Notes: generated by a model not told the origin, from the sequence alone. Positions 23,601 through 34,320 are shown, numbered from the stretch's first letter. The stretch: DNA of 64,000 nt from Dermanyssus gallinae (GCA_003439945.1 QVRM01000307.1:62001-126000); one strand, 5' to 3'. Translations and numbers: made by a program.

Positions 23601-26045
23601 TTATTTAAGATTCTCGAAACTTGATAACAAACGCGCCATCCGGCGATTTAGATGTTTGGCTGTACAAGATTGCACTTGCGGGCTGTGCGCCACGCGAGCA
23701 TTCTATTTACGATTTCTTTCCTGGCTACAGCTTTAGCCTGAATGTTTAAACAAGAGCGAGTTATTGTCGTCATGACTTCAAATAACTTGTTGAATCTATC
23801 AGGCTGCTTACATATGCTTGTAAACGTACATCTGTCAATATTATCTAATATAACGGCTATGTCCATGCACTCAACATTATTCCTGCTAATTTTGCAGCGG
23901 TAGGCAACACGCCTTATGAACTGTTTATGAACTGTGGCCAGAATCTTCTCATCACATGCGAATCCTTGATGCCATACGGGGGAAGCGAATAATAAAACCG
24001 GGAGAACATATTGCTTATACAGTCTCACATACAGGGAAGCGTCTTTAATAACAAACGAGCGCAATATCCAGTTAAGTCTTCTTGTGGCAGCCGTAACCAC
24101 TTCAAGTACATGAGGTGTATAGTTCAATGTGTCAGATGTCAGTATTCCCAAGTCTTTGATCGCTTTTTTAATGGTTAGCTCTTTAGAGCCTAGGGTGTAT
24201 TTGTGTGCAGGATTGCTATGTCCAAAGTGTAGCACAGCACATTTATTAACAGATAGTTTAAGATCGAGGCCATTACACCATTCCAAAAATTTGTCTAGCG
24301 TCTCTTGAAAAGTTACTATTTTGCATCGATCATCTACGGGTATATACATTTTGACGTCATCAGCATACATTTTTACATGAACGACTGGAGGTATTACATG
24401 CTTCAATGAGTCGGTATACAGTATGTGCATTAAAGGGCCGAGAATGGTACCCTGCGGACAGCCCGAGGTAACCTGAGCCGTAGATGACAGACAGTCGTTA
24501 ACTCTTACCCTAAAGAGTCAATCACTTAAGAAAGCCTTAATCCAATTAACCATTCGACTACCCATTCCATACTGCGGAAGGACTTTGAGTAGCTTAGAGT
24601 GAGTGGTACTCTCGAAAGCAAATTTAAAATCGAAATACACGCAGTCAAACGGTCGTCCATCATTTATGAAGAGGGCCCAAACATTTCGAGTCTCTAGTAA
24701 CTGTAGGAGAGCAGAATGAGCTGGACTATATGCGAATTGTTCTTTCGAAATTAGACCTTGCGCATTTGCGTTCCTGTAAATCTTCTCTGCTATGACCTTC
24801 TCAAAGAGTTTGCAAGGCACGGAGGTCAGCGAGACGGGCCTTTTATTATATGGGTCGCTTTTATCGCCGCGCTTGGACGATGGCATATTTAATGAGATTA
24901 GGTACGGTTTCCTCTTCGAGGCACCGGCGGAAGATAATCGAAAGTGGCACACATACATCATAGCCACACTTCTTATACACGATGGCCGGGATACCGTCAG
25001 GAGTGGCGCTACGCTTGTTGGCCAATCCGCGCAGATGCCGTTCGAGGTTCTCCGGAGAAGAGTCGACGTTGTTCACCACCTGCACGCTAGAGGGCTCGTG
25101 TAAGGGGAGAGCGGGGTGAGTGTTTCGTGATAGCAGTTCGGCATGCGTTGGGTAGGTTGCGGCAAATACTTTTCTAAGAATTTCAGCTTTCTCGTGGTCA
25201 TCAGTGGTAGTAATTACCTTCGTTCAATCCGTCTGGTCGCTTAATTGAGGCGATTTTCATACGTTTTTGAACATACTTGTGGACAGCGCTGGGGGCGGCA
25301 GACTGAGCAACACTGCTCTCTTCAATGATCCGTTTTCTATGGAGCACCCTCTGTAGCTTTTTCTGTAATGCAGGCCCTCGCTCCGGCGTAGCGTTGTTCA
25401 ACTGTCGGGTGGTCCGTTGGATGTCGAAGCTTAGTCTACTCTCGGTATCCGAAGTTCTCTGAGGTATAGATATTTCAAGCAGGAAATGCATGTAGCTCAC
25501 AAATTTATTATACATGCTATCTACGTCGGGACAGGCGACGAAAAATTTGTCCAGTCAGTCGCAATTAGATTTGTGATCATTCCTTCGTAGTCACCTTTAC
25601 CGTAGTCCCACCAGTCAGTGCGTGTCTCAGGCGTAGTCGGACCGCGCGTTATGGTGAACTTGACCACTTTTTAATTAGTGGCGATCGGTGCGGTCGATAC
25701 AGTAATGTTGTCAACTGAGTCATCAGTAGTTAAAACAACGTCCAGTATATTCAGTTCGTGGGTAGCACAGTAGGTGCACACCAGCTGCTGGAAGCCAGCT
25801 TTGCAGCAGAATTGAAGAAACTTCTCCTCAACTGAAAGATCACCCCCAGCTGTCGATTTATCACGTCGTGATGACGAGCAGCGCCAACCCGACCAATTTA
25901 TTCCAGGTTGGTTGAGATCTCCAGAGATAACAACACTCACATCAGCAGTCACAAGTGCATCGAGATCGGCAATCAAATTCTCAATTTTTTTCTCCTGCTC
26001 AGAGCGCGATCCTGTCGGACTAAGTTACGAGCAGACGAGTATGCC
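23600..26045 (-). pseudogene. Decayed CR1/Jockey-type LINE, ORF2
   Basis: A minus-strand ORF2 remnant broken into several frames. In coding order, the endonuclease portion (25976-25671) has GDLNQPGINW and ELNILDVVL. Linker fragments follow at 25515-25201 and 25085-24861. The RT N-terminal part (24967-24518) has RPVSLTSVPCKLFEKVIAEK and a block A-like YFDFKFAFEST. The RT C-terminal part (24430-23648, 260 codons) has MYADDVKMY, the YADD catalytic box. The start of the endonuclease and all of ORF1 are missing, so the copy is 5'-truncated. At least four frame breaks are needed, so it cannot encode a working protein. Its sequence is related to, but distinct from, the element at 56-60 kb. Confidence 0.85.
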
Positions 26046-27740
26046 ATCGTTTTGTCACTTCCTAAATAGAAGAAGAAGATAGCGAAAACGTTTTCGCAAG
26101 ATACAGTAGAGTGTTAAGGAACCAGTGGCAAGGTAGAACAAGTATACTCCCTTAACGCAAAGATACATGTGCGAACCGCCACAGTTATAGTACAGATCTC
26201 TACGGATCAAGTCCTATGTTATATTGCAAAACACCTTAAAGACACTCGTTTCCAGACATCCCGTTTACATTCTGGCAGGCCGGATAAATTAGTTTAATTG
26301 TTATTTATGGATTAAATAGTAAACTACAAAAAGCTATAAACGTTCACATGTATGTATATTGAATTCCTAAATAAATAAATTGCATACAATATCTATTTTG
26401 CACTAGCTCGTGCACTCAAAATTGACCAAGGTAGCAAGGTAGGGGAGACACAATCAGCAATTGCTTCGGCTTTTAGGCCAAAGCAGCTAGTGTTTGATCA
26501 GCGGTATTAGGGCCGCAGTTACGTAACACGAGCATCTCAATCAGTCGCACCTATATACCTTGAAAATTAAGCTTTTGTAGGCAGTTAAATATGGCTGAAT
26601 GGGAACCATCTGTTGCTTTGGGTTTTGGGAGGGCTACACATGCTAGGAATTTTGCACCTAAGGAATCATATTTACAAGCACCTCAATAACCGTACGTTCT
26701 AGCAAAGTTCTGCTCAGTCAACGACGAGAGTTCGATACTGCGCCTCGCCTTAGCCCGCTAGTTTTCGCCTAACTCACTGCTCCTGTGGCTAACACTGTCC
26801 TGGTACTGATATAGTGAAATGCCGAATATTTGCATTGCGGAGCTGCAGCTGAGGACACTGCGAAGAGACTATCTATTTCAAATCAGATTCATTCATATTC
26901 CAATATTAGTCGCATTTGCGAAATAATCCGCTCATACATGAGCGTGTCGTGGATACGACGTCCAGTTGAGTTTAAGCTTGCGATAGTCCGGAATAGCCGC
27001 GCACTGCTCAAATGTGGAAGCCGTTTAGCTATTAATATTATCACATTACATCACTGTTGTAAGCACTATTCGTTTTTATGCAGTATACCTTACAGATAAG
27101 TGTGCGGAGAAGAGAGGCGGAAGAGATTAGAGAAGAAAACACAACGAGAACCTCTAGTTCGAGAGGGACGGCCGCTCGGTTAGAGGGCCTGCTTTATCGG
27201 CAGTCCACCGACCTGTGTGCGCGCGTGCGCGTGGTGACGACCCACCTAAACGCCCACACATTCGCGCCCACCTAAAGCCCATCTGTGCATCGGGTGGTGA
27301 TAGTGGACCAGCTCTCGGATCGTTGGCCTGCTCTCATTAAATCTAAATGGTGTTCCAAATCTTGGTCTGGTCCTATCCTATCAGATTGACCGGATGGCGG
27401 ACGCCAACAGACGGACTCCTCACGCTTTTGTGTATGTTAATGTTGTCGACCTGTACCACCTCGTTCGCGGCGGCCACCGCCGACACATCTCCTCTTCGGT
27501 AGCTCTTTCAGGCTTTGTGTACGTAGAGAGACGTACGAACGTGCAGCCACGCAGCAGCAGCAGCAGCAGCTGCGTGCGCTGATAAGAGCCCGATGCCCGA
27601 GCACAAAGGGTCGCTGTTTCTGTTTAGACTACTACCACTACTGCTCTCCTGATACTACTACTACTACCATTACTACTATTTAGCCATGACCGGAATCGCT
27701 TTTGCTATGGCTGCGCAACCTGTCAACCAATGGGGTTCAG
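26046..27740. other. Unique DNA, partly GC-rich
   Basis: No gene was recognised. The segment 27110-27600 is richer in GC and CpG and has a (CAG)n patch at 27553-27572. ACT triplets occur at 27630-27680. A host regulatory role cannot be shown. Confidence 0.45.
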
Positions 27741-27742
27741 GC

Positions 27743-27876
<134 letters not shown>

Positions 27877-28034
27877 CTAATGCTCTGTTTGCTTCCTGTC
27901 AATTCATGGCGCCTATGATAGAGGCCACGCTCCCTCTACAAATGGCCAAATTTCTGTCTCATAGACATGGCCTCGCATCGATCGCCCGTAACGTCTTCTA
28001 TCCGTTTTTCGATATCTCTCAGGATTTTCGCTGT

Positions 28035-28045
28035 TGTTATTATTA

Positions 28046-28134
<89 letters not shown>

Positions 28135-28166
28135 AGTAATTGTGATAATAATAATAATAATAATAA
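28035..28166. repeat. (TTA)n then (ATA)n at the 3' end of the LINE
   Basis: (TTA)n covers 28035-28134. After AGTAATTGTG a shorter (ATA)n occupies 28145-28166. It directly abuts the (GAATT)n-type tail of the minus-strand LINE at 28167-32240. The element may have inserted at this microsatellite or generated it from its own tail. Confidence 0.9.
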
Positions 28167-28254
28167 TTCAATTCAATTCAGCATTTATTTCACCACAAAA
28201 TTGGTAGACAGTTGATTCAATTTGCACAAGGTGTCACAATGTGACTTTTTGGTC

Positions 28255-30987
28255 TTACAATAAAAATTTAACTTTGGATGATAAGGACGTTCCGCATATT
28301 TCTGGGCACACAAGTATATGATAGCGTCCAATATCAAACTCTCCGCAAAAGCTACAAACACATTCTTCAATATGAAAACAGCTTGGCTTCATGCATATGT
28401 AATGGTGGTACCCGTGCCAGGTTATTCGGCAGATTACCGAGCGGTTCCTTTGCATGGCTCCTTTCCATCTACGTGAAGAAAAGGCCGGGCCATCAGTATA
28501 ATTCTCAGCTACAAATGTTAAATTTCTGTTTTCTCTGTAGGCTCGATATGAGTCTAGAATATGCGGTGTAAATGGTGTGTTACTAAGTGCTAGGTCTTCA
28601 ATAAGTGTTCTCTCTCCGCACATCTCTAAGGCAAGTGTTGCCGAGGCGCACTTTGGAAGCCGCAAAACACGCTTAACATATCTGGCCTTTAGCTTGTCTA
28701 GACTTTTTAAATGGCTAAGCGTCAGGTATGGTGCAATTGTGGAAATACAGTATGTTGCTACAGGGAGTACTTTGATTTTAAAGCAATTTATAGCTGTTTT
28801 TACGTCCACATCGTGCATATTACCTAACAAAAACATTGCAGACGTAGCTTTTGCTTGTATCTCCTCGATATGTCTGCTAAAAGAGAGCCCAGGCGTTAGT
28901 GTGATGCCTAAGTACGAGAAGTGGCTAACTAATTTGAGTGGTTGTCCATATACTGACAGATCATGATCACTGGCCGCGTATGACCCTCCTTTGCTAAAGC
29001 GTAAGACCTGTGACTTTTCCGCGTTAATCTTGAGCTTGTTTTCTTCGCACCACTTCGCAGTTTCGTTGAGGTAAAACTGTAGATGGTTACGAGATTTTGC
29101 TAAAATGACTAAGTCGTCAGCATAAAATGCAAAATGGGCTTTAAGATTACGCAGTAAGTCCGCGAGTCCAGTCACGTACAAAATAAAAAGAAATGGGCTA
29201 GCTGAGTCTCCCTGGGCTACCCCGATTGTTTGTGTTACGGGTGTTTGTACATAGTGGTCGCCGTTTTTCACCCAAATTATATTGTGCGCTAATATATTAT
29301 GAACGAGATTAAAAAGGGGGCCTGTTATGTTAAAACGTTTGCGAAGCGTGTCTAATAAACGGTCCCTTGGCAGGCAATCGAAAGCAGTTTGAAAATCTAT
29401 AAACGCAGCGTATGTCATTTTCTTGTTAGAAAGGCGTTGTGATACATGGTTTAAAACAAACTCAACTGCATCTGACGTCGATCGCCTCTTTAAAAAACCG
29501 TATTGTTCTGCTGGAATTTTGTCTTCTACGCACGGGTACAGTCGATTAACGATGAGCGACGTTAATATCTTGTAAAGGACGCTTGTAAGTGCTATGCCCC
29601 TGTAGTTCTTTGGGTCAGTTGCATCTCTCTTTCGCTTAAATATAGGCTGTAGATAGCTTTTCCGCCACTCATCGGGAATTTTGCCTTGTCGAACACATTC
29701 ATTGTATAGTTTTGTCACAATAGGGCATAAAGCGTCAATATTAGACTTTAGGTGTTCATTAAGAATACGATCGGGTCCTGCTGATTTCCCGTTTTGCTTC
29801 GATATAATTGCGGTTTTGACTTCGTCCTCAGTAAAATCAACAATTTCTTCTAAAAGGTCCTGATCTGGCAATATGACGTTTCTCGTAAATAGATTTGTAA
29901 AGTGGGCTACCCACTCTTCGTCATTTATCAATGGGTTTGAAGGCACTGGTCTCCTTGGAAGAAGTAGCCATGGTTTCCGCACGCTTTCCGAAATTAGCCT
30001 AATGCGTTGTTGTTCCTCGTAATGCCGTTTCTTTTCTTTCTTCATACATCTAAATATTCGTTTTAATTCCGCCAGTTGTAGAAGTTCACTTGTCGTTGTG
30101 GGTTTGTACAAACAGATCACCTTCTTCATTTGTCGACACTCCTTGTCAAACCACGGCTTGTGTCTCTGCAGTCTCACATTCTTTGGTTTTGCAGCCGTGT
30201 GGATAGATCGCTTAATCGTTTTTTCAATATAGTTTATATCATCTGTGCCGTAGGCCATTTGTAGTGCTTGTTCCAGTATATGGACATCCAATGAGCGAGA
30301 TGGTCGATTGATTATAGGTGTCGCCATTTCTTGTTTTCGGTGTAACTTGAACTCCACTTGACAGTGCTTGCGGTGTGCCGATTGTATTACGGTAAGATCA
30401 AAGATAGCCTCGACCGTTTGTGGTATCGATGATAAAACAATATCAACCGCGCTGCATCCATTCCAGCTAAAATATGTTGGGTCATTGCATTTATTATGAA
30501 TGCTTAATCCAAGTTCGATGACCGCAGCTTTAAAACTTTCTTGCCTGGTTCCTTCTTTTGTCAGATCACAGTTAAAATCACCACCTATAATTATATTTTT
30601 ATTTACATTTGTGCAGATTTCCATGCAGTTACCTAAGTCCTGTACTATTTGATGGACGGTCCGTTCAGGTGGGCTATAAACACATATAAGATAGTAGTCA
30701 ATTAGTTCTAGTACAATCTGCCTGGCGGTGCTACGAAGAAGCTTGGCATGCTCCTTCGTTCGCACGCCTATGCACACGCCCCACTTTGGTCGTCCCCGGC
30801 CCTCTGATTTAATCGCTAGTCCATGAAACATTTTATGACTTATAAAAGGAGTGCGTGTAAAATCTGTTTCAAATGTCTCGGTTAAAAATATGATGTCATA
30901 TTCACTAAACATAATTTCTCCTGACGTTCGGTAGAGACTATTTAGGGACTCTACATTCCACAAAAGACATTTTGATGACACTGTCAT
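28255..30987 (-). CDS. LINE ORF2: APE endonuclease and reverse transcriptase
   Basis: A 910-residue uninterrupted protein that would nick target DNA and prime reverse transcription of its own RNA. The APE-like endonuclease spans about residues 1-215: WNVESL (Asn11), LTETF (Glu37), VYSPP (Tyr104), GGDFN (Asp137), VDIVLSS (Asp182) and SAHRKH (His208). The RT spans about 430-700, with block A IDFQTAFD (Asp531), TIGVAQGDSASPFLF and the catalytic FYADD (Asp624, Asp625). A C-terminal zinc-knuckle-like C-x2-C-x8-H-x3-C lies at 878-894. No RNase H domain was seen. The ATG start at 30987 is in the same frame as the upstream ORF1, 33 bases after its UGA. The domain order fits the CR1/L2/Jockey/I assemblage; the exact clade is not assigned. 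Confidence 0.93.
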   Translation of the reverse strand: MTVSSKCLLWNVESLNSLYRTSGEIMFSEYDIIFLTETFETDFTRTPFISHKMFHGLAIKSEGRGRPKWGVCIGVRTKEHAKLLRSTARQIVLELIDYYLICVYSPPERTVHQIVQDLGNCMEICTNVNKNIIIGGDFNCDLTKEGTRQESFKAAVIELGLSIHNKCNDPTYFSWNGCSAVDIVLSSIPQTVEAIFDLTVIQSAHRKHCQVEFKLHRKQEMATPIINRPSRSLDVHILEQALQMAYGTDDINYIEKTIKRSIHTAAKPKNVRLQRHKPWFDKECRQMKKVICLYKPTTTSELLQLAELKRIFRCMKKEKKRHYEEQQRIRLISESVRKPWLLLPRRPVPSNPLINDEEWVAHFTNLFTRNVILPDQDLLEEIVDFTEDEVKTAIISKQNGKSAGPDRILNEHLKSNIDALCPIVTKLYNECVRQGKIPDEWRKSYLQPIFKRKRDATDPKNYRGIALTSVLYKILTSLIVNRLYPCVEDKIPAEQYGFLKRRSTSDAVEFVLNHVSQRLSNKKMTYAAFIDFQTAFDCLPRDRLLDTLRKRFNITGPLFNLVHNILAHNIIWVKNGDHYVQTPVTQTIGVAQGDSASPFLFILYVTGLADLLRNLKAHFAFYADDLVILAKSRNHLQFYLNETAKWCEENKLKINAEKSQVLRFSKGGSYAASDHDLSVYGQPLKLVSHFSYLGITLTPGLSFSRHIEEIQAKATSAMFLLGNMHDVDVKTAINCFKIKVLPVATYCISTIAPYLTLSHLKSLDKLKARYVKRVLRLPKCASATLALEMCGERTLIEDLALSNTPFTPHILDSYRAYRENRNLTFVAENYTDGPAFSSRRWKGAMQRNRSVICRITWHGYHHYICMKPSCFHIEECVCSFCGEFDIGRYHILVCPEICGTSLSSKVKFLL

Positions 30988-31020
30988 CGGGTTCCGATTT
31001 CCGGACGTAATGTCGAGTCA
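30988..31020 (-). promoter_or_regulatory. ORF1 stop and in-frame link to ORF2
   Basis: On the minus strand ORF1 ends AAG TGA (31020-31018), followed by ten sense codons starting CTC and then the ORF2 ATG (30987-30985), all in one frame. Only a UGA followed by C separates the two ORFs. UGA-C is known as the least efficient termination tetranucleotide. Readthrough could therefore make an ORF1-ORF2 fusion, or ribosomes could reinitiate at the nearby ATG. This is inference from sequence context. Confidence 0.4.
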
Positions 31021-32394
31021 CTTGTATGTATCCATTTCGTCATTGTTATTATTGTTGTCATCTTCTGGCCTGCAGCGCTTGGCACCAATGCTAGCTCCCG
31101 TATCGTTTGCTGCGTTATATACTCTATACGGCTTTAGCTGTCCGCGGTACGGTCTAAAATGTATACCCTCTGGCCACACTGACGGGTCCAGTAGCGCATT
31201 AAACTTATCAGCGTCTACCTGAACGTGGTAGCTATTGTAATATGTTTGATTCATGCCGACGAGCTTCGTCACGTTCACGTTTGTGTCGGATCCAACAATG
31301 CGGCTGACGTACTCCTTGAGGGCGTCTGCAGAGTGCGATAACTCCAATCTGCTGACAAAAAGGGCTCTGACTTTTGGACGTTCAGGTATATTGCGTGCCT
31401 CTACAGCTTTTAGCTGAGTCATTTTATTCGTTCCTGTCGTTACGTGCACGATACGTCCTCCTCTTCCAACTGTGCGCCACGAATTGTCACGTGCCGTGTC
31501 TTTCCTACCGGGTGCACTTACGACGTTGCGTTGTTGGCTAGTGTTGAAGTGAAGGCGACGTGGTGTAGGGACGTTGCGATTTGAAGGCAGGTTTGTGTTT
31601 TGGCATTGTTGATGTTGCTGTTGTTTACCAATGGGCCGTTGGATGGTTCGGTGATCAGCTGATTTGGGAGTCGGGCCATTCTTGCTAACTATCTTCTTTG
31701 TAAGATCTTCAATTTGTTTTTTAAGAGCTTCAAATTTTGCGGTACAATTACAAGATGCCGGGTTGACCAAGGCTGTATTTCTTGAGACATCTATTGACAC
31801 CTCTCTCCAAAAGCACGATTTACAGTACAAATTATTTTTGTCTGGAATTTGAAAAGTGCAGTGGCTGTGTGCGGGTTTGCTGCATCCTTCGCAAACTGTG
31901 CGCTCTTTTACTTGAAGCATTTGTCCTGCACAAGTTACGCATGGTGGCCCTGGATTAACCTCGACATCGCCGCACAGGAGCAAGAGTGCGAGCAATAGTG
32001 CAGTTGTTCTTAACAGTTGGTGTTTTGTAAAGCAGCGTTGAGGTGGCTGCATAAACAAACTCACCCCATTGAGGAGGTTATCTTGGAGATCCGTCAGCCG
32101 TGAGTGTCTTGGTAGGCCGTAGAGTCCGTTGTCGTAAGACACTGTCACGCACTCTTTGCTAACAGTTGTATTTTGAATTAAAACGTGGCTCACTAATAGA
32201 GCACACACAAAGCGCGTCCGCACGGTCGCCGCCATCTTGAATACGATATAATAATAATAAACCATTGTTCCAAAAAATGTATTATTATTAGAATTATTAT
32301 TACTATTTATTTTTGTATTATTATTCAAGTTACAGCCGCTACTAGCAACAATGCCGACCTGTATACCGCTTAATCTCGACACCCACTTTGGCAT
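31018..32394 (-). CDS. LINE ORF1 with 2A-like motif, PHD-like finger and RRM-like domain
   Basis: 458 codons from the first ATG. The Met at residue 54 (32235, CAAGATGGC context) is a better start, because residues 20-50 are Asn/Tyr-rich translation of ATT repeats. From Met54 the protein opens with a basic-hydrophobic segment (RTRFVCALLVSHVLI). Residues 132-141 are Leu-rich and lead into GDVEVNPGP (142-150), a 2A-like ribosome-skipping motif. It is followed at once by a Cys/His cluster resembling a PHD finger (C152-x2-C155, C168-x2-C171, H176/H178, C179, C191-x2-C194). A conserved ORF1 domain with LFVSRL and WPEG lies at about 342-418, resembling the C-terminal part of CR1-type ORF1 proteins. 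Such ORF1 proteins bind the element RNA. Confidence 0.88.
   Translation of the reverse strand: MPKWVSRLSGIQVGIVASSGCNLNNNTKINSNNNSNNNTFFGTMVYYYYIVFKMAATVRTRFVCALLVSHVLIQNTTVSKECVTVSYDNGLYGLPRHSRLTDLQDNLLNGVSLFMQPPQRCFTKHQLLRTTALLLALLLLCGDVEVNPGPPCVTCAGQMLQVKERTVCEGCSKPAHSHCTFQIPDKNNLYCKSCFWREVSIDVSRNTALVNPASCNCTAKFEALKKQIEDLTKKIVSKNGPTPKSADHRTIQRPIGKQQQHQQCQNTNLPSNRNVPTPRRLHFNTSQQRNVVSAPGRKDTARDNSWRTVGRGGRIVHVTTGTNKMTQLKAVEARNIPERPKVRALFVSRLELSHSADALKEYVSRIVGSDTNVNVTKLVGMNQTYYNSYHVQVDADKFNALLDPSVWPEGIHFRPYRGQLKPYRVYNAANDTGASIGAKRCRPEDDNNNNNDEMDTYK
31945..31971 (-). other. 2A-like ribosome-skipping motif
   Basis: Codons 142-150 of ORF1 read GDVEVNPGP, matching the consensus D-V/I-E-x-N-P-G-P. 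In 2A sequences the peptide bond between the final Gly (codon 149, 31950-31948) and Pro is not formed, which yields two proteins from one frame. Upstream is a Leu-rich stretch ending LLLLC, as described for 2A sequences of APE-type retrotransposons in other invertebrates. Skipping would release the upstream hydrophobic peptide and start the PHD-finger protein with Pro-Pro-Cys. Confidence 0.85.
32224..32241 (-). promoter_or_regulatory. YY1/PHO-like site over the likely ORF1 start
   Basis: The minus strand reads TTCAAGATGGCGGCGAC around the Met54 codon. AAGATGGCGGC is the consensus of the YY1/Pleiohomeotic family, and human L1 carries a comparable CAAGATGGCC site near its RNA start. It also doubles as a good Kozak context. 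A role as internal promoter element is inference. Confidence 0.35.
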
Positions 32395-32909
32395 TGTTCA
32401 CACAATCCTATTGAGTAGGTGCATTGTTATAGACGAGCTGGGGGTCACTAGCGAGTTAATGAATGTTGCTGCTATTTGGGCTTGTTGTTGTAACATTTGC
32501 GCTTTTGATGCTATTGTTATCGGGCCTAACTCGCAAGGTCGACGTGCGCGTCTGCTATCGAATCGCTGCTGTTTCATAAACGAGAACCAAGGACCTTTCG
32601 CGATAAAGTATAGCTAGGAAAACATATATATCTAGGTGATAGGCGGCAACAACGAGAACGTAAGCTTCTATGTATTCTCGTTGATCATATTTGGCACTAC
32701 GTATAGCCAACGTGTATAGGCCCGGGTTACTGGTGCGGGGGAAATATTTGATGCACGGATTTTCCTTGCAACGATGTATACGCATAGTCGTACTCCATCG
32801 GCATGCATATACATCAATATTATACATTTTTGCTCTTTCATAAACCAGCAACCTAGCATCTAAGCGGCACGCTTCATTTTACTCCAACATCGCAGCACTG
32901 TCGTAATAA

Positions 32910-32910
<1 letters not shown>
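32345..32910. other. Unique spacer, no gene recognised
   Basis: About 560 bases between the LINE 5' side and the following AT/CT block. Short frames only, none recognised. Confidence 0.5.
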
Positions 32911-32970
<60 letters not shown>

Positions 32971-33014
32971 ATATATATATATCATATATGTATAATATAT
33001 ATATGTAATATAAT

Positions 33015-33051
<37 letters not shown>

Positions 33052-33208
33052 TTCTCTGTATCTCTGCTCTCTTCTCTCTCTCTTCTCTTCTCTCTCTCTC
33101 TCTCACCTATCTGTCTCTCTCTCTCTCTCTCTCTGTCTATCCATCTATCTCTCTCCTCTCCTCTCTCTCTCTCTTTCTCTGTCCTCTCCTCTCTCTCTGT
33201 CTATCTCT
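32911..33208. repeat. (AT)n followed by ~195 bp of (CT)n
   Basis: (AT)n with minor interruptions occupies 32911-33012 and passes directly into imperfect (CT)n to about 33208, giving about 300 bp of compound dinucleotide repeat. The CT half is a homopurine/homopyrimidine tract capable of triplex (H-DNA) formation. Confidence 0.92.
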
Positions 33209-33640
33209 ACTCAGTGTCCGTCCACTGTTGCCTTAAAATATCGAAAGCAGAAAAATATATTAGCCTGATATAAGTGTACGTCGCTCAAAAAATGACACCT
33301 AGAAAAAAAATCAATAAGCGTCACAATGTCAGATATGACAATCTTATTACGCCGCTGCAGCCGTGAAAATTCGCGCTGCGTTAGAGTGTCACGAGATGAA
33401 CCGCACGGAATCGGGTGTCTCCGACTTATCTAGCATAGAAGGAACTTCACAGAATTAGCAATATTATATCTGCGCTAACTAAGCCTTATGAGAAGTCGTA
33501 AAATCTGTGCTAACCAAAAGCTAAATCACATAGCGTAGGAAATCAAGCAATATGGGTTTTAATGTGACTGACCTATTTATTTAGCTTACCATCATTGCAG
33601 AAAATGATTCAAGAGGTTGGCTTTGAGTAATATATATATA
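33209..33640. other. Unique spacer
   Basis: No gene was recognised. It ends in (AT)n at 33629-33646, which abuts the 3' side of the R2/R4-type fossil. Confidence 0.5.
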
Positions 33641-33654
33641 TATATAAATATTTG

Positions 33655-34320
33655 TTTTTTGTCTGGTCAAGTAAGGTCCCCAGGTTTGCGGAGGGCATGG
33701 CTTGAAGCCACTTGCAGGCTTCTTTCTGGATAAATGTCGGGCTTTGTCTGTGGTGGGCAGCGCCAGGTTACGCTGAATCGTGCAAACGAGTTTGCACTTC
33801 AATGTTTTCCACTATTATTAATGCCTCTCCCCCGATGGTGCCATCGACTAGGTTCTAGAGGCTCAGAGAAGACTGAATATAGTTAATCAGCCTTTAAGTT
33901 GGTTAGCCAAACAGCCCTGCTGCACGCCGCAAGCTGCATAAAAAGACTTCCTCTTATTATCTAGTAAGAGTTCCGATCTGGACCCATAGGCTTGGCCAAC
34001 GAGGGGCCTCCTCTGGCCATTTGACTAGTACAGTTCATAGTATGTGTTCCCGACGAACGTAGTTGAAGGCGTTTTTGAAATCGTGTTTGGCGACGGCAAA
34101 GTTAGTGGTAAAGAAGGCCCTCTTAGTGTGGAGCGCTGCCGATAGGTGTAGTGAAGCTGGTGCACCCTAAACTTCTTGCCCACAAAAACAGCTCGAGTTG
34201 AGCACTCATTTTCGCCGCAATTCCACGGAAACTAAGGAGATAACGATTAAGCGAAGCAACCCAACCGATACCTAGATTGCGATAAGGCGTCGACCAACAA
34301 GAACAGCGCAAATGGCCTTA
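33655..34320 (-). pseudogene. Internally deleted R2/R4-type retrotransposon fossil
   Basis: The minus strand, read with several frame changes, gives an RT N-terminal stretch (about 34240-34120) with LGC and AxH positions, then KHDFKNAFNYVRRE (34083-34045, block A with its Asp). ACGVQQGC follows near 33935-33910, then DGTIGG near 33846-33829, the right half of the LDDGTIGG box. Shortly after comes KWLQAMPS-NLGTLLD (about 33715-33680). This matches the region before the zinc motif in the related copy at 60901-62493 (KWLQAIPSPQLGTMLD). Roughly 250 residues between these last two blocks are missing, so it is a deletion derivative as well as frameshifted. Confidence 0.7.

Larger units (their letters stand above)
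28167..32340 (-). mobile_element. Two-ORF non-LTR retrotransposon, both frames open
   Basis: Minus-strand element with ORF1 (32394-31018) and ORF2 (30987-28255). The 3' end at 28167 reads, on its own strand, GCTGAATTGAATTGAATT and then ATT repeats, a short tandem tail instead of poly(A), as in the CR1/L2 group. The 5' boundary is unclear and lies between the ORF1 Met codon at 32235 and ATT-rich DNA near 32340. Both ORFs are uninterrupted, in contrast to every other APE-type LINE in the window, so it is either young or maintained. No convincing target-site duplication could be defined. Confidence 0.85.
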
